A stretch of 64,000 nucleotides of DNA from Acridotheres tristis (lineage: Eukaryota > Chordata > Aves > Passeriformes > Sturnidae). The translations under genes and the position numbers were made by a program. The DNA is taken from positions 30,937,529-31,001,528 of the forward strand of contig CM072894.1 in assembly GCA_037013685.1 (NCBI GenBank), written 5' to 3'. The notes below the pieces were generated by a model. That model saw only the letters and a program-made list of their open reading frames with translations. It was not told where the DNA came from and did not search any database. This document shows, piece after piece, positions 1 to 14,690 of the stretch (position 1 is the first letter of the stretch; each line of letters starts with the position of its first letter).

Positions 1-3000
1 TCAGCATCTTTGCTGAATCCAATAGGTTTGTTCACTAACTGTGGCTCCCAGCTGCTGCCCAACATATATGAAAATTTCCACCAAACTCAACATCCTGACC
101 ATCAAACTTGAAACAGATTAAGACAGAATTAGATTGTCCAGATGCATTACAAAAGAGAGAAATTTACAACCAATTTACAACGGAGTGTTACTAAAATATA
201 GTGAAATTAATGTAAATAAGCATAGTATCTTCCTTCCCCTCCTCCCCTTCTCTCCTCAGAAATACTCAATGACTAGTTGGCAAGATAAACAGCAAATGCC
301 ACTGTAACATAATAAGGGCCATGTATCAGAAATGGTAAATATATTGACAGGAGTTGCTTTACTGTTACATGGTATGATTTAAAAAAATATATTTAATTAC
401 AACTGTCAGAAACTGTGCTAAAAATAAGTTATTGAGTTACATTTTTTTCTACATGACAGATAAATGTAGGAATGTAACATTCTCAAGGAACTGTTTGTAC
501 TAGGCACTGTATTTCCTCTCCACCCAACAGAACTTCCAGAAGAACATCATATGAATTTTGCAAGTATATCAAGGAGATAATAGTCACCACAGGCTGTAAA
601 AACTGGAAGATCATAGACATGCAAGTATATGCAGGTGCTACAAGCAAACTACATTTTCTTCCTGCCAAAACGGCCTCTCTAATCTCCAAGCTAGTGAAAA
701 GGTCCTCACAGCTCCAATATTTTCCCTGCAGCCACAACAGTTTTTTACATACATATGCAGCCATTTGATTTTATCCCCCAGAAGGACAAACCCAGCAAGT
801 GAGAGTGTCCATCAACTCCCTTGAAGGTTACATACACTTTATATACATCTTGCAAATTAGTCTACGTACTCAGGTTCTCTGTAGTTATTAAAATCCTACC
901 ATCATTTCCCTAGAAAGAGAAGGAAGAATGTTGATTTTAGGTATTCAGGCATCATTCTCACTAAATTGAGTGGCGAGTTAAACCATATGGGGACATTAAA
1001 TGATTCCAGGTCACTGCTACACTAGATCATCCCCACAGAATTGGTTTAGTTCAGAAATGTTTGGTGTCAGGAGCTGCAACCACAGTTGCTCATTATCCAA
1101 GCAGCTGCTTAGATGTCCCATGTGTGCCTGACACCAAGGCACTCAAGCCAACATGGTTTAATTTATTCAAAATAATGGTGTGGTCATGCCTTGTACACCT
1201 AAAAGAATGGCCCTGATTCCATGGGAAATGGCAGTGTTTGGTGCTATGAACTAAAAAACCACTTTGTCCCAAACAGTGCCAAAGCAGAGGCAAAGCTGCA
1301 CATCTCCAGTTCTGACTCGGCTGTTCCACACCTCCTGGCCTGGCTGGTGGCACTTGGCTTCCCCAGAAAATGTCCAGAACTCACCTCAGAATGCTTAATG
1401 CCACATCTTTTAAGGAAGTATTCATTTTTTTACACATACCTACAGAAAACTGTTGTCCTCAAGCTGCTGTCGTACTCTGGAAGTATTTTTGAGGAAAACT
1501 ACACAGGTGTTGAAAGAAAGGCAGCAGCAGAGATACTTCTCAAAGAGGTGCTCACCTGGAATATCTTCCATCTGAGTTTGTCAGTGCTCAAGCCCTCTAA
1601 CCAGCCACCTCAGCTTCACAGAAATCTTTTCTGGGAATTACACAACGACCAAGTGCCTGCACCTTACCACAACACTTACTTCTTGCTCTAGAAGTTAAGC
1701 TTTCATTAAAAGTTTCTACTCATTATGCCTGCAAGGAAAATTTATCAAAACACAAACAAAACATAAACCTTCAACCCATATAGAGCTTGATAAAACAGCT
1801 CAGAAATTCTGTTTTTCTTCTTAGCACATCACTGAAATGAAATCACAGCACTTCCTAAAGGCAGCTTCACTGAAAACACCAGATTTTTAATAAATATTAA
1901 AGTGTAGTTCTCAAGGGGTTTTTGCCACCCTTCCCAAAGCAGCCTACAAGATTTTGCCTTCAGCCTCACTCTTTTTCCCTCAACGATCTCAAAAGAAAAT
2001 CTATATTTTTTGCTATCTAAAACATATTTAAAGGCAAGATATTGACAGACTACAATAAATTTTACTGAGCAACAATATGATGATTTATTTAGCAGAGATA
2101 AATAAATCTCTGTTTAGGCGTTTATTGGCACATTTGCCTAGGCAAAAACTCCTTCCTTCCAAAAAAACTTGAGCTGTAACCAAGAGTTTCAGGAAATTCT
2201 GCAAGATGCTGGGTCTGGGCAAGGACCCCCATGGGGGTACAGCTCTTGCCTCATAACCTCTGTGTCACAGACACTGGCACAAAACTGCCTCTTGTCCATG
2301 TATTTAACACCAAAATTAAAGGCTGTCAGAATGACTGTTGATGTCCATGGGAATTCATTACCTTCCATGGGATTTGGGAATATGTACCACGAGCTGCACC
2401 ACACCAAGCACCACCAAAGGAGAAAAGGCTCCACAAAGAACATTTCCAAACAAGATCCAAAGCCAAAGGGCAAAGCTCGTGCTGCTTGTGGCTCATCCCT
2501 GCCATGCAGTGCCATCTCAGACCCACGGTTCCCAGCCTCCAGGGAGCAGCAGGCAGGCGTTTCCGTCATGGCACACTGCAGAGGGCACACAAGCCCTGGT
2601 TTGTTCCAGGACAAAACCACTGAAGCAGCAAGGCACGGCAGTGATTTCCCAAATCCACAGTCACTCATGTCACAGCTTCTCCTTACACCGAGCCCAAGGC
2701 TGCACAGGGAGCTGTCAGCAGCCACAGTCCCTCTCCCCATCCCAGGAATGCTCTCCCGCCTCCTCCCCTGTTCCCATTCACAGCTCGGGGTGACTCAGCT
2801 CAGCTCCCAGGAGGAAAATCATCCCTGCTGCTCACGCACATGAGCTCTCTGTCCACGATGATACACATGCACTTCTGAGAAACCATAAAAAGGAGAGGAA
2901 GAGAAATCCATGGGGAATTGTAGGACAGAAATGGACTGGCACACACAACCACAGCTATCCTGCATTAAAATGAAGTTACAGCCATGTGGGTTTCCAGGAA

Positions 3001-6000
3001 AAAGGCTGTTATAGGATCTTCCATTGCACATCATTCAGTGCAGTGAGGTATGCTGTGCTTGCACAAAGTGCCCCCAAACTTTTGCATATTGGTTTTATTC
3101 CTTACTCTCATGATAGATATAAAGCTATTAAACTTTTTTCAAACAAAAACCAAATTTATCTTCTATACTGAGCCAAGAGTATTGACAGTGCAACCCCACT
3201 GGTACCCACTGAAGAGTCTTATAGTAGGCAACTCTTGCAGATTGGCTTTAAAGTCTCAAATACTTGTGCATTGTCACAAATCTCTCCAGTATTTATGGCT
3301 TCCAGTCACTCACCTAATAACTATAAAAGTGCCTTCATGGGACTATATGGTTTTAAGGATAAAACAAGGGAGAATCCAGTGTATCATCACTTCTCCTACC
3401 TTAACTGTATGCCAGAGATTGCCCCTTACCAGCACTTCTCTTGCTTGATACCTGTCCAAGTATGAATGATAGCATCCAGTGGACATACCCCTGGGAAGAA
3501 TGGAGCTTCCTTCACCACAGAAATTCTGCTTTTGTAAAATGGTTAAAGCTGCTAAGTATCCCTGTGACACACAAGTTTCCAGTTCAAAGGGTAGTTCTCT
3601 GCCCCCGCAGCACTCATCTCCCACAGTGGTGCTAAAAAGAGGAATTTGGCTCAGCTCTACCTACATACTATGCCAGAAACAAAAAGGAAAAAAAGGAAAA
3701 AAAGCCAAACTACTCAGTGGTCTTCCCTCCTTCTACTGTAAATACGTTTTCTAATCCAGTGTTCCAAATCACACATTCATGGGCTGGTTGTGTGCAGGGC
3801 CTGATAAATCCTGAGTCAGTTCAAAATTAACATGCACTGATAAAAGATCAGTGTATGAAAGTGAAAGGTTTGAACAAGTGGGAACAACTTCATTTTTTTT
3901 GTTAGGGCAGTGCTTTGTTGCATATGCAGACCTGAACATCTCTGGAATCAAGGCTGATGCAAAGATGGGAATTGAGCTGAAACATGAGGAAGCTCTTCCC
4001 ACTGCTACCGGCACTTACACAGCTGCCATCAAAGAATGCCTCTCACCTGAATTTTTTCAAGACACAAAAATAAATTACCACATGAGTCACCATTTCTTGG
4101 TTTCTTTCTGAACAAGAGCACACACAAAAATTTTATAAACCACTTTGTGCAATACAATTTCTAGTGTATTGCCAAAGACCTGAGTTACTGAAAAAGCCCA
4201 CGGGCTCTGGCGATGCTGCATGGTAAGGAAATGTTTGTATTTTGAGCTCTATCAATTCTACTGACCAAGATATATTGTTGTAACCACTGAACTCATCAGG
4301 GGATTGAAGAGTTAATAAAAACATAGGAAACTGCACCATTACATAAAGTACAATCTGTCATTCAGATATTGGAAATGGACGATGAAGATGCCAGTATAAG
4401 TGCATGTACTTATATACAGAGAACACTTTAAACAGTTGACCATGATTTATACATGCTGCAGCTGTCACACACACTATTTCTGACATCTAAAGAGCCTATG
4501 CATACTTTCAGTGGAAGAAATTTCTAGTTATTTGCCATTTTGTAGAACTGTAAATCACATAAATGCTCATATTATTACCATGTGCTCTGACAGTTTGCAT
4601 CAACAGAGCATCTTGGAAGAATTACAGTGATGAATTATTGACAGTATCTCATATAGCTGGCAAACATTTATTTGAAATGCTGTGGTACAGAACCTGCCTC
4701 TTTCCGGTCTTGAGATTGACCCTAATGTAAACTATAGCATACAACAGATCAAAAAATATATAGCCTGGCTCTCAATTTGTGATCTCATTTTCATCATTCA
4801 ATGGTTCCCATAAAGATTGTTTATTATTGATGTGAAATGCTGGAACCAAAATATCCTGTAGCTGGAAGCTGGAAGTCTCAGCAACTGAGTCAGAGTGACT
4901 CTTCTGGCCTTTTCTCAATATGCTTTATTTCTTCTATTGAATAAACAAACAGTCCCATTCTGTAATGACAACATGAGCCAGGATTTTTCCATATTGTTTT
5001 GACAGATGTTGTCAGGGACTGATTACAAAAACCTGTACACCTAGATACTGACTGCTGAGATATTCCATAATATAACTGAACTACATGCAGAATAAACTAC
5101 TGTCATAGGAAGCTGTGCTAATGAAAAGCCTCTGACTATGGAAATTAAACTGCAAAATAATTTTTCCAACTGCAGCAAAACTATTTTTAAGGGTACTGGA
5201 GATAAGAATAAGAAATAAGAAATTTGGTACACTGGGCACAGGATAGGGCACAGAATACAATGATGGATTGATTACCAAAATGCCTTAGTGCTTGGTTCAG
5301 GCAACCTTGCAGGGAAAGATTAGGTCCTTTTCCAAAAGTCTCAATACTCTAAAGTCCTCAGCCAGAACAGCCAGACCAACCCTGACTGCTACTTGGCTCA
5401 GTACATTCAGTCAGAATTTTGTCTATTAATTAAATTTTTGTGCTCTCTTTTTACAGGTAGGTGGAAGATGCATCAAAGCTGGTGGGGCTGAATTATAAGC
5501 AATTATTTTAAAGGAGTTTCTGGGGTTTGTGTTGCAAGAGGGTTGGGAGAGGATGCTATTTCCCTGACCACACTCCATGCATTATAAAAATTAAAAAAAA
5601 GTAGACTGAATCCCCACTACAATCACACACGGAGCTGTGAAAGAGACTTATTTCCTATTATCAGGTGTTAATGTGCCCTCAGTAACTGCTAAAAGGAAAC
5701 CCAGACACTACACCATCATGGGTTGTCCTTTTGAATGCCACTTTTCAGGTCTGTAGCCCCCACCGGCCCTGACATTTACTTGTTAAATAGGAGATCACAA
5801 AGTGAGTACCAAGAGGACAATATTTATTTGAAGCTCAGGGAGAAGGAGGGGACATCACAGTGAAGGTATTTGGACAAGCCAGACAATTTTTTCAAACCTG
5901 ACCAACTAAAAATTCTGGAAATTAAAAACCCATAGCTCAGTAGGACTGACCAAAGTAATATTACATCATTTTGTCCATGCAGAATGAGACACTACACAAT

Positions 6001-6052
6001 TCCTGTGTACAAGTGTATTTCCTCAGTATTTCTCTAGATTCCACAGAAACAG
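1..6052. other. Unique non-coding DNA
   Basis: No gene is supported here. The reading frames are short, lack recognisable domains and often overlap on opposite strands, as expected for chance frames. A GC-richer part at about 2170-2850 is open on both strands; I treat it as chance or an unidentified repeat and discuss it separately. An A-rich patch of AAAAAGG-type units lies at about 3680-3704. I see no transposon ends, RNA genes or convincing exon with paired splice signals. The segment could be intergenic or intronic. Confidence 0.6.
3680..3704. repeat. A-rich low-complexity repeat (AAAAAGG-like)
   Basis: Short purine run made of two to three near-identical units of five to seven A followed by GG. 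It is typical simple-sequence noise in vertebrate non-coding DNA. Confidence 0.6.
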
Positions 6053-6078
6053 ACATGCATGTATGTGTGCATACACAC
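6053..6078. repeat. 26-bp alternating purine-pyrimidine tract
   Basis: Every position alternates purine and pyrimidine for 26 bp, mixing CA/TG and TA/GC steps (ACATGCATG at the left, ATACACAC at the right). Such tracts are known to favour left-handed Z-DNA under negative supercoiling. No further function is visible. Confidence 0.7.
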
Positions 6079-7101
6079 TGAGGGGAAGGTTGAAAAGAGA
6101 TAAAAGGGTATCAACACTACACTGCACGTTTGCAACAACTGAGTCCTTGTGTGGTTGGTTGGAGGAAAATCCTAACTAGATATGAGCCAAAAACTCCAAA
6201 AATGTTCAGTGATCAAAAGTTTTCACTACTCTCTCTAATAAAATACTTCCTTTGGTTAAAAAAGAAAAAGAGAATTTTTTTTAATTAGCTGTGGAAATGT
6301 ACCATTTCATGGCTTTTCTTCTGTAGTTTGTCTTCAGGTGTGTTAAACAAGCCCAAACCTGAGAATTTTGCAATTTTTATTTAGAAATAACTTTAAATGA
6401 AACCTGCAACTGAAAAATAAAGGCTTAATTCTTTACCAGTGTGAAGAAAACTTAAAATATATTCAAGCAATATAGTGCAGTTAGCATCCAGAAGTTGTTT
6501 AGGTAGGATTTAGAATGCCTCAGTCATTCCAAGAACACAGGCCTAAGTGACAGGCTTTCCTGAGTATCAAGGACAAGACCAAAGCCCATTTATAACCTTG
6601 CAAAATTTTCCAATGACTTTCATTAGTATTAGACTGATTTGATAGGAATCTCACAAAAGTGAAAGCAGTCTTCTCTGTTATAATTTTTTTTTCTTAAAAC
6701 CTTAGCTTTCTTCGTACTAAATGCATATAAAGAGCATTTATTTGATAAACACAGCACCACCAATTTGAAAGCAGTCCCTGCCTAGGAAGGATTATGGACT
6801 GTCTATCATCCCTCTGTGCCCTAAGTAGGGTCAATAAGTCATTCATGCCATGCAAAGTATTATGTAAGAAATTACAAAGGGGCCCTATTTAGATGACCTC
6901 CTTTTTTTGTTTCATATTCTAATTGCCCAGCTAAAAAGAACACGTTGTCCCAGTGGAAACTTTAGGAAGAGCACTGGGCAAGACGTGCATACAGGAGCAC
7001 TTTACACGTGCACTCTGACCTCTCTTGACACTGCAGGTCCTTTTCCAATTTCCAAAAGTTTCCAGGAGGAAGCAAAGGGAGCCAGCCCTGTCTATGTGAT
7101 G

Positions 7102-7123
7102 TCTCAGTGACATTTCACTGAGA
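7102..7123. other. Perfect 9-bp inverted repeat with 4-nt loop
   Basis: TCTCAGTGA at 7102-7110 and its exact reverse complement TCACTGAGA at 7115-7123 flank the loop CATT. Two further G-U type pairs would extend the stem in RNA. It is far too short for a microRNA precursor, and no U-run suggests a terminator. It could be a chance palindrome or a small structured element. Confidence 0.6.
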
Positions 7124-7449
7124 TGATAGTTCACTGGGATTTGCACATCTGAAACTCCCTCCAGGGAGGCTTATGAAAGCTTCAGCCTAACCTACTTTCA
7201 GCACTCCATGGAGTAATTCTTTTCCAAGAGCCAGCAGCCACTGATGGCAGCAGGAAGATGCAAAGGAGTGCAAAGGGACTTCAGCCGTGTAGGATCCAGT
7301 GAGCCACTCATAAAAATGAAACATCCCCCACTAAGTTATTGAAAATTGAGGTCTGATTTAAGGAAAAAGGCAGATTTGGGGGGGATGGTATTATTGAACA
7401 AACACAAAAGCAAAAAACAACTATGCCTTCAGATAAGAGTCAAGCAAAA

Positions 7450-7495
7450 ACTTTATTAAAAAAAATTTTTTAAAAAATTGTAAATTTGAAAAAAA
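7450..7495. repeat. A/T low-complexity tract
   Basis: Alternating runs of A and T with almost no G or C. This is simple low-complexity DNA with no recognisable family and no evidence of a retroposon tail attached to a body. Confidence 0.6.
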
Positions 7496-10400
7496 CACAT
7501 TCACCCTCCAATATCTTTGAAATCAGTTATGCTTCCAGCTAAAAAAAGGTGTCATTGTGAGAGATACGTGATGACACTCATAATATTTCTAGCCATAGGA
7601 TGCATTAGATGAGTGGAAAACCAGAGTCAGGCTGTCTGGTTTGCTCTGCTACCTGAATTCCAGACCTGAAGCAGCTGTAGCAGAGGAGAGGGCTCTCCCA
7701 ACACATTCATGGACCCCACACTGAACTTTTTAATGATGCCCCCACATACAGCACAAGTTGTGGGTATTTTCACCTCTCTCATTTTTTCCCTTATTTCATG
7801 CCACAGAGTCACAAGGACTATCTAATCTATTAGTTTCTAAAGGCATCCTCTTTTCATGCCTCCTGAATCCAATTTAAACTTCAAACTTTGATTGAAAGGG
7901 GGATGATACCTAGTACCCCACTCAAGGAAGTGAAGACTGTTAAATCCATCAGCAAGTGATTAATTTTTCAGATGAAATGAGGACCACTAGGAAACAGTGG
8001 AATAAAACAGATCCCCAAAAACCAAAACAGGTAGGCATCACCTTTAATTTAATACATTCATTTGCACTGTCACTTCAGTGATTATTACTTCCTGTATGCA
8101 AGAAGAGCAATGTAAACCAGAACCAGTGGGTGAAAGCAAGATGCCAAGGAAGCAAAGTAAAAAAAAAAAGGCAGGAGAATGTCATCTCTAGCAATAAATG
8201 ATGCAGCACTACTGATCGTACCACTTTCCCAGTGGGTTATGTACAAATGAGGAGTGGCAAAGGTGAGGTATCCTTGTAGCAGATACACACAAGTACATCT
8301 CCCAAAGTTTGGCTGTGTGAGTGCTGATTCCAACCTAGCCTTGCTACCCTCAGACCCTTCAACCCCTTCACATAACGCAGCACAATTTCTTTTACACAGT
8401 GAGCTGAGTTGCACCTCTCCTTCTCCCTCCCACACGTGCCAGACTATGTGAGAGGAATACTCCCCTCAAATTCCCTTCCATTAAGCTTTAGCTAATAGAG
8501 CTGACCATGGGGCTACTGGAAAGCAAAAAGTGCTGCTGCCACAATAAATGCAATCTAGTTGCTCCAAACGAGATATTTGTAACTCTTCAAGGCTGTCAAT
8601 GATTGTAGAAAATAATTCTAGAACAAGTTTTGCGTAGTTTAATCTACACTGTTGATGACTCTTCCAGTAAAATTTTCTGTTCTTTATACATAGAGCTCTA
8701 CAGATTTATTTCACATCTGTATTATGTTATTAATATAAATTTGTCATTTGAAATTATTTTAGGCATAATGTTTACAGAATTATTTCAGTAAGAAAGCTTA
8801 TTGCAGAGATTTCCAGTTTTGTCTGCTGAAACCACTTGGTCTAATCATTTATGGGAGTAAATAAATGTTATGAGACTTCATGGAGAAACTATTATCCAAA
8901 TTACTGAACAACAACAGAAAAGCCTTTATTATGTTCCAGGAATGCGTTTCTGGCAGAGAAAATAACATTTGTATACAATGTCTTTTTATAGATTAGACAG
9001 GAGAAAAATGCCTGCATTGATGTACTGCAAACTGCATGGATTTTTTTCTTTCCTGAAGAATTACAAGTGACATCAGTTTTCAAAATGTCTGAAGAGAAGA
9101 GAACACACTTTGTCAAAGGAATTCCAGCTTTTTTTATTCTGTTAAATTGTGTACTAAGACAAACTTTCCCATTGTTTATTGTTTGCCAGGTCATGGCTCT
9201 GGGGTAAAGAAAAAGTGCTTCAAGCTCTCAAATATTCCTCCTGAATAATTATTTTTTTGTTTTCTCTTGAGCAAAGCAGCAAAATGACCTAACTGAGATC
9301 TGTAACACCATTTGCCAGGGGCTTGAAGCCTTTGCCTCCTGTGCATAAAATAAAAATGTGAGGTCTCAGCAGACTGTTCTCAGGATAGTTATTCCTGGAT
9401 CATGTTGGTTCAAGCAATTCTCTTCAATGGTCAAATATGTTGTATAAAAAACTAAGCAGTAATCACAGGGGTTCTGCCAAAGAAAGCAGCTTCTAAGATT
9501 TTCCCAGGGAGGTAAGCAAAATGCATAGTGTAGAGGAGAAAAAGAAAAGATCTAAGGTGTTGGGATTTTATAGGAAACCTCTAGAGAATTTTACTTGTTC
9601 TTCCCTTCATCACTCTATAACTGGCAGAGTTTTGGACCACACTGCTGAAGCTCTCTGATCCATCAAACAAATCTTTGCTTTGAAATAAACCTGAACTTCT
9701 TTCCAGGTTTGTGGATTCTGACTGTCAAAATACTGGTGTTGGAAGCAGCAGGAGCAGCAGCCAGGCTGGGATGGATGAAACCCCCTGGGGAGTAGGACAT
9801 TAACCAAGCACCTGCAGTACCACCATGGGAGTTCTTGTGTGTCCAGCACCTGCAGCATGAAGCTGCGTCCTCTCTGTTATTAGCAAAGCCCAAATGAAGC
9901 TGCACCTAAATTCTGATTTCTTAAATCACATTGAAGAACAAGTTAGTCTCTAAAGCCATCTCAATATGTCACTCAAGCATATTCTTGAATGACACCAACT
10001 GTCACAGCTGCACTGAGGCTCAGCTAGTAAGTTCAACAAATCCCATATCAGGATCCATTCCAATGATAAAAAATAAAAGTATTTACTCATGTTTGCTCTG
10101 CTCTCTACCTCTTTTTTTGTCCTTGTGTATGAAGGAAATAGCCTTGTAGAGCAAAAATTCCCTCCAATTAAGTGTGCTGGCATAGAGATCAGCCTGCTGC
10201 CTTGCAGTAAATCAACAGCTTTACCATTAGAGAAAAGAGAAAATGTCTTTGATCATAGCACAACCTGTGTGGAACTCTTAGTGATCAATGAAAGAAGTAC
10301 CTCATTACTGATCCTCCATCTAGAAGGAGAAGTTATCTCAAAAAGCCAATACAAACTTTAGAGTAGAGAAATAGGGTTCTGAAGAAATTGTAGTGCATGG

Positions 10401-13400
10401 CTCATGTTGCTGACAAAGACCTTGCTAGAAGTACCCGTATCTTGATTCAAACACAGTCTTTGTGTTGTATAACAAAGCCATGACATTCACCAGAAAAGCC
10501 TCTGTCCTCCACAGTCTATCTCCTTTAAATGAACAAGGAATCCATTTAAAGATATTTAGTTTCAAAATTATTCAGTTTTGGCACTTCACCACAGCCTCCT
10601 GAGGGGACCAGCAGCAGTACAGGGGCCTTGCTTTCTGCCCTCATAGAGCTCCCTTGTTGAGAGGCAGTCCATAAAGTATCCTTTCAGCTTTACTGCCAAT
10701 AGTGATAGACCACATTTGTGCCATGCACCTCAGGCCAGGCAGTCACAAAGCCCTCCACCAGACCTCCTTTCACAGAAGAGCTGTAAATGTACATCCCACC
10801 CATGCACAGACACCCCCCCAGCACATCCCCTTTTACCTGCACAGCCCAGGTGATCCCTCAGACCTCCCAGCTGAGCAATTACCCAGCTCAGCTGGATTTA
10901 GATTGCAAAAGAAAGTAAGATTACATTATTCTCTGCAGGATTTTGTAAACTATGAAATTTTGTACTCAAATATTCCTTTTAACATGTATCCTTGTGATAC
11001 AAGACTGGATAACAATTCATGCATTTATGTTAAATAATTCAGGCCAAGTATATGTTGCAATATTGAAAGTAAATTGTTAGCAACACAAATAGCAAGAAAG
11101 AAAAAAATATCATCCCTGTATTTCTCCACAGTAGAATCAGGGAGGTATAAAGTATTTATTTTAAATTACCTGCACTAACAAGCATAGCAATAGTTGTTTC
11201 TTGTACCTCGTGATGTCAGAGACTATTGCCAAAGGTAAAACTGTTGCCCTGGATGTGAGCATGGTTCCAAGAATGCATTATCTCCCCCATATAATTTTCT
11301 GCAGTGGGTCAGTTTCCTTCTTGAGCTGTACACAGCTTTTCTAGACTGAAAAAAGAGGAATACTAGGTAGAAGCACTATTTGGATTGTGTCTCTGCATAC
11401 ATCCTCTATAGTCTCAGAGGGGTGGAAAGAGTAGGAACTACACAGCTACTGTTATTTTCTCTGGAAGGGTGATTTGGAAAAAATAAATAATTGGCTTTTC
11501 CTTTAGGACCAGTCACAAAACTGAGCCAATGTGGGTGAGAGGCTGGAAAACAGAAGTAAATTACTTTTCTTCCAACAAATGAAAGAAATAAAGGCAATTC
11601 CTTCCTTGGAGCAATCACATTTATAAAAATTGGTGTCTAGAGACAGTCTGGCCCTAGAGGAACAGAGATCACAGTAATGAGGTCAGCTGCCTTTCCAGGC
11701 AAAGTTCTCCTGGGTTGATGTGACAAAGACAACATTCACATGGGCTACCACAGAAGAAATCATGCAAAATTTAATCTGAATTCCTGCTTCGTGGTTCTTG
11801 CCACAGAAGACAGCAAGGGGACAGCTCCTTGACTTTGGACAAGAAAATAACTTTGGTCCTGCAGGCAGGGCATATGTCTGGAACAATAATTTCATTAAGG
11901 CCAAGGATCCACTTTGGAACCACAGCTACCTGCACTGATCATCAAGGCCTTAAAATCTCATTTAACTGTGATGTCCTCATTTATCAACTCTAGTTACCAC
12001 AACAAGATTAAGGTTTTGGACTACTGCCTTGGACTTCTCAATTTTGGAAAACTAAAACTTCACCATGTTCATGATGATTTTATTGCTCAGGTGAGAGGCT
12101 GGAGAGCTGCCTGTTGTGTCACCATCCAATGGTGTCAGCAGCTCTAAGGTTAATGTCAGTTTATCCACAGGCTCTAGACAGACAGTGTGAGGCTTGGAGT
12201 TATCTCTAAAGATTGTAAAGAGAGAGATTCATCACGGTGGTGAAGTTCTGCAGAGAGGGCTGCCTCAGCTCTTACAAGCTCCCAGATTTGAAGGACAACT
12301 TGACTCAGTACAGCCAGTCCCATATCTTGGGTAATTCAAGGATAGCTGAAAGTTTATGCTTCATCATTTCATTTTGCTTTGAGTAGTCAATGACTGTTGG
12401 TCATTTCAGTTATCCTCATGCCATAAAACTGGAGCACAAGGAAAAAGGAAGTTTACAAAAGAACTGGCTCCACAAATACTTACAGGTGTACACAGAGCCC
12501 TGCCAGCAAGACATCTCCTGCAGTACACTCAGATTTGTCCTGCTTCCCTTCTATTATTTCCTACTGGAAATCATTCCTAGGAAAGTTATACTCAGCATGA
12601 TACACACATCTGGTATACATTACTCTTTCATTTCGGTTTTCCACTGGCTGTGTGAAAGGGTGTAACTATTTATATTACTTTAGTATTTCTTCTCTTCCTC
12701 CATTCATTTATTACACAACTTCTGTTTGGTAATAATTATCTATCCTCACAACTTGTCCCCAGTTTTTCTATGTGGGATCCTTGGAAAATACTAACCAAAT
12801 CAATGACTAAAAAAAAATCAAAATAGAGACATTATTTTTTTAAAAACCTGCAAACCACAAAATTCCAGAACTACTTCCCAGCAGGTTTTATTCTGTAGTA
12901 GCAAACATGCCCAAAGGGCAGGACCAATCTATGGTGTGGCTTTATGGTACACCAGCAAGGGACATAAAATGTTCTTCAGTTGTACTTTTCACATAAATTA
13001 TCAGTAGGAGAAGAATGACGTGAGAATTGGTCACATCACTGAGGAGCAAAGTTTACTGTTTGATGAAGGTAAAAAACATGAGAGCTGTTCTAGCTGCTTT
13101 TAGCAATCTGTCTATAAAGACAGTGCAGGAGATGCACTTGCTTTCAGTTTACAGGTCAGAAGATTATGAGCAAACTGTCACACATCACTTCAGTGTAAAT
13201 GATAAATTCTATTTGTAATCAACATCAGTGATTTTCACTTTTAATCTGGAAAGCAACCACTATCTTTTTGACTTTTTAAAAGGTATTTTGTTCCAAGATC
13301 TTCTAGTGTGTGGCAAATCCCTATAAAGACCATTAGACCATTGTCCACTGAGAGGCCAAATGCTGGCATTCAAATCCCATTACACTACTGCCTCACATGT

Positions 13401-14690
13401 GAGGCAAACATACTCCTCCCACAGTCTATTGCAAACAGCTTATTTCTGTCCCTGTGCCAGGAGCACTGTGGAGCTCAGGACCAGCTCCAGTGACAATGGT
13501 GGAGGAAGAGCAGTGGTAAACATTGGTCACACAGCTGCTGTCACAGAAACCAGTGCCAAACCTCAAAGCTACCAGGGCTGGCACAGGGCTACACCTCCCT
13601 TAGGCCAATACTTTCCTTTGTACTTTACCATACATGAAGCATTATCAAGGATTAAGATGCAGCACAGTGTAAAAAGCAGAGGCCTCCATCCTCACAACTA
13701 TTGGAGAATAACATGCACTTAGAAAAAAATCCCCTTTCTGCCAAGGTAGGAGAAATTTTGCTACTAGCTAGGCTTCAGGTTGGGTCAAACTTTCATCTTT
13801 ATCCACTAATTAGCTTGATATCCCTCCACTGCTCTATCATTTCCCTTAAATATAAGGCCAGGCTCTGTCCTCCTGAATTCCCTAGAGCACCAGAAAAATC
13901 TTACGTGAAGGAATAGTAAATCCTACCTAAAATTAATAGCTGTTTTAATATAGAACCAAAGGGCAATTCACTGTTCAGGAAACCAGTGGTACACCCATTC
14001 CCCAGTCCTATGGGCAGAATAACTAGTGCAGGTTCCATGTGAGGCTTTAAATAAAGGAGGGTATATATTCAGATACCCAAAAATTTCAGAGTTTGACCTG
14101 CCAAAGGCATGAAGTAGTAGTGACTTTTACTGTAGCAGAATCACTGAGTAATACCACCCAGGGGAAAACTCCAGGCAAGTTCTCATCTGCTTGCCATTAT
14201 AAATTATGTCGACCCTTCAGTTGGACTTATGTAATTTTCCCTGTGGAGACACACTGAAGTTGTACAACTTTTCAGCAAGTCATTCTGGGGAAAAGCCCAA
14301 TAGAAACCTGCCTGTGTTTTGGCAGAATTTAAGGGCCAATATCCAAGGAAATATCCAGAAAGCCAGCTTTCCAAAGGATATTTAGCCTTGGGGACATCTA
14401 AAAAAATTTTAACTGTTCCCAAAGTGTTTCATCCACACCTGTGCTGAAGTGCAGGGCAGTTTGGAAGGTTTCTCACACAGCTCCACCTAAGCTCCCCAGG
14501 CTCCAGAGCCCAGGCAGCAGTGCCTGCAGGCCAGTGAGCTCCCCAAAGAGACACTCGATCCCTGATTAATTGTGCAGCAAAGGAGGCTGTAATTTGCAAA
14601 CATCCAAACCCCAGCCCACTGGTGGTACAATGAGATCAAGAAGGAAATACAGAGGGCTAATGCATCCTCTGCACCTGTTTGTTTGACCAC

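Larger units (their letters stand above)
6079..14690. other. Unique non-coding DNA
   Basis: No supported gene. The segment holds an A/T low-complexity patch at about 7450-7495, a short perfect hairpin at 7102-7123 and many short unrelated reading frames. No repeat family was recognised and no CpG-rich segment is present. Confidence 0.6.

Noticed and set aside
1221..1691. 156-codon plus-strand reading frame
   Set aside because: No domain recognised and an overlapping antisense frame; no evidence for an exon.
2169..2843. 224-codon plus-strand reading frame as a gene
   Set aside because: It starts at TTG, has an overlapping long antisense frame, no known domain and no splice context. Best explained by local GC content.
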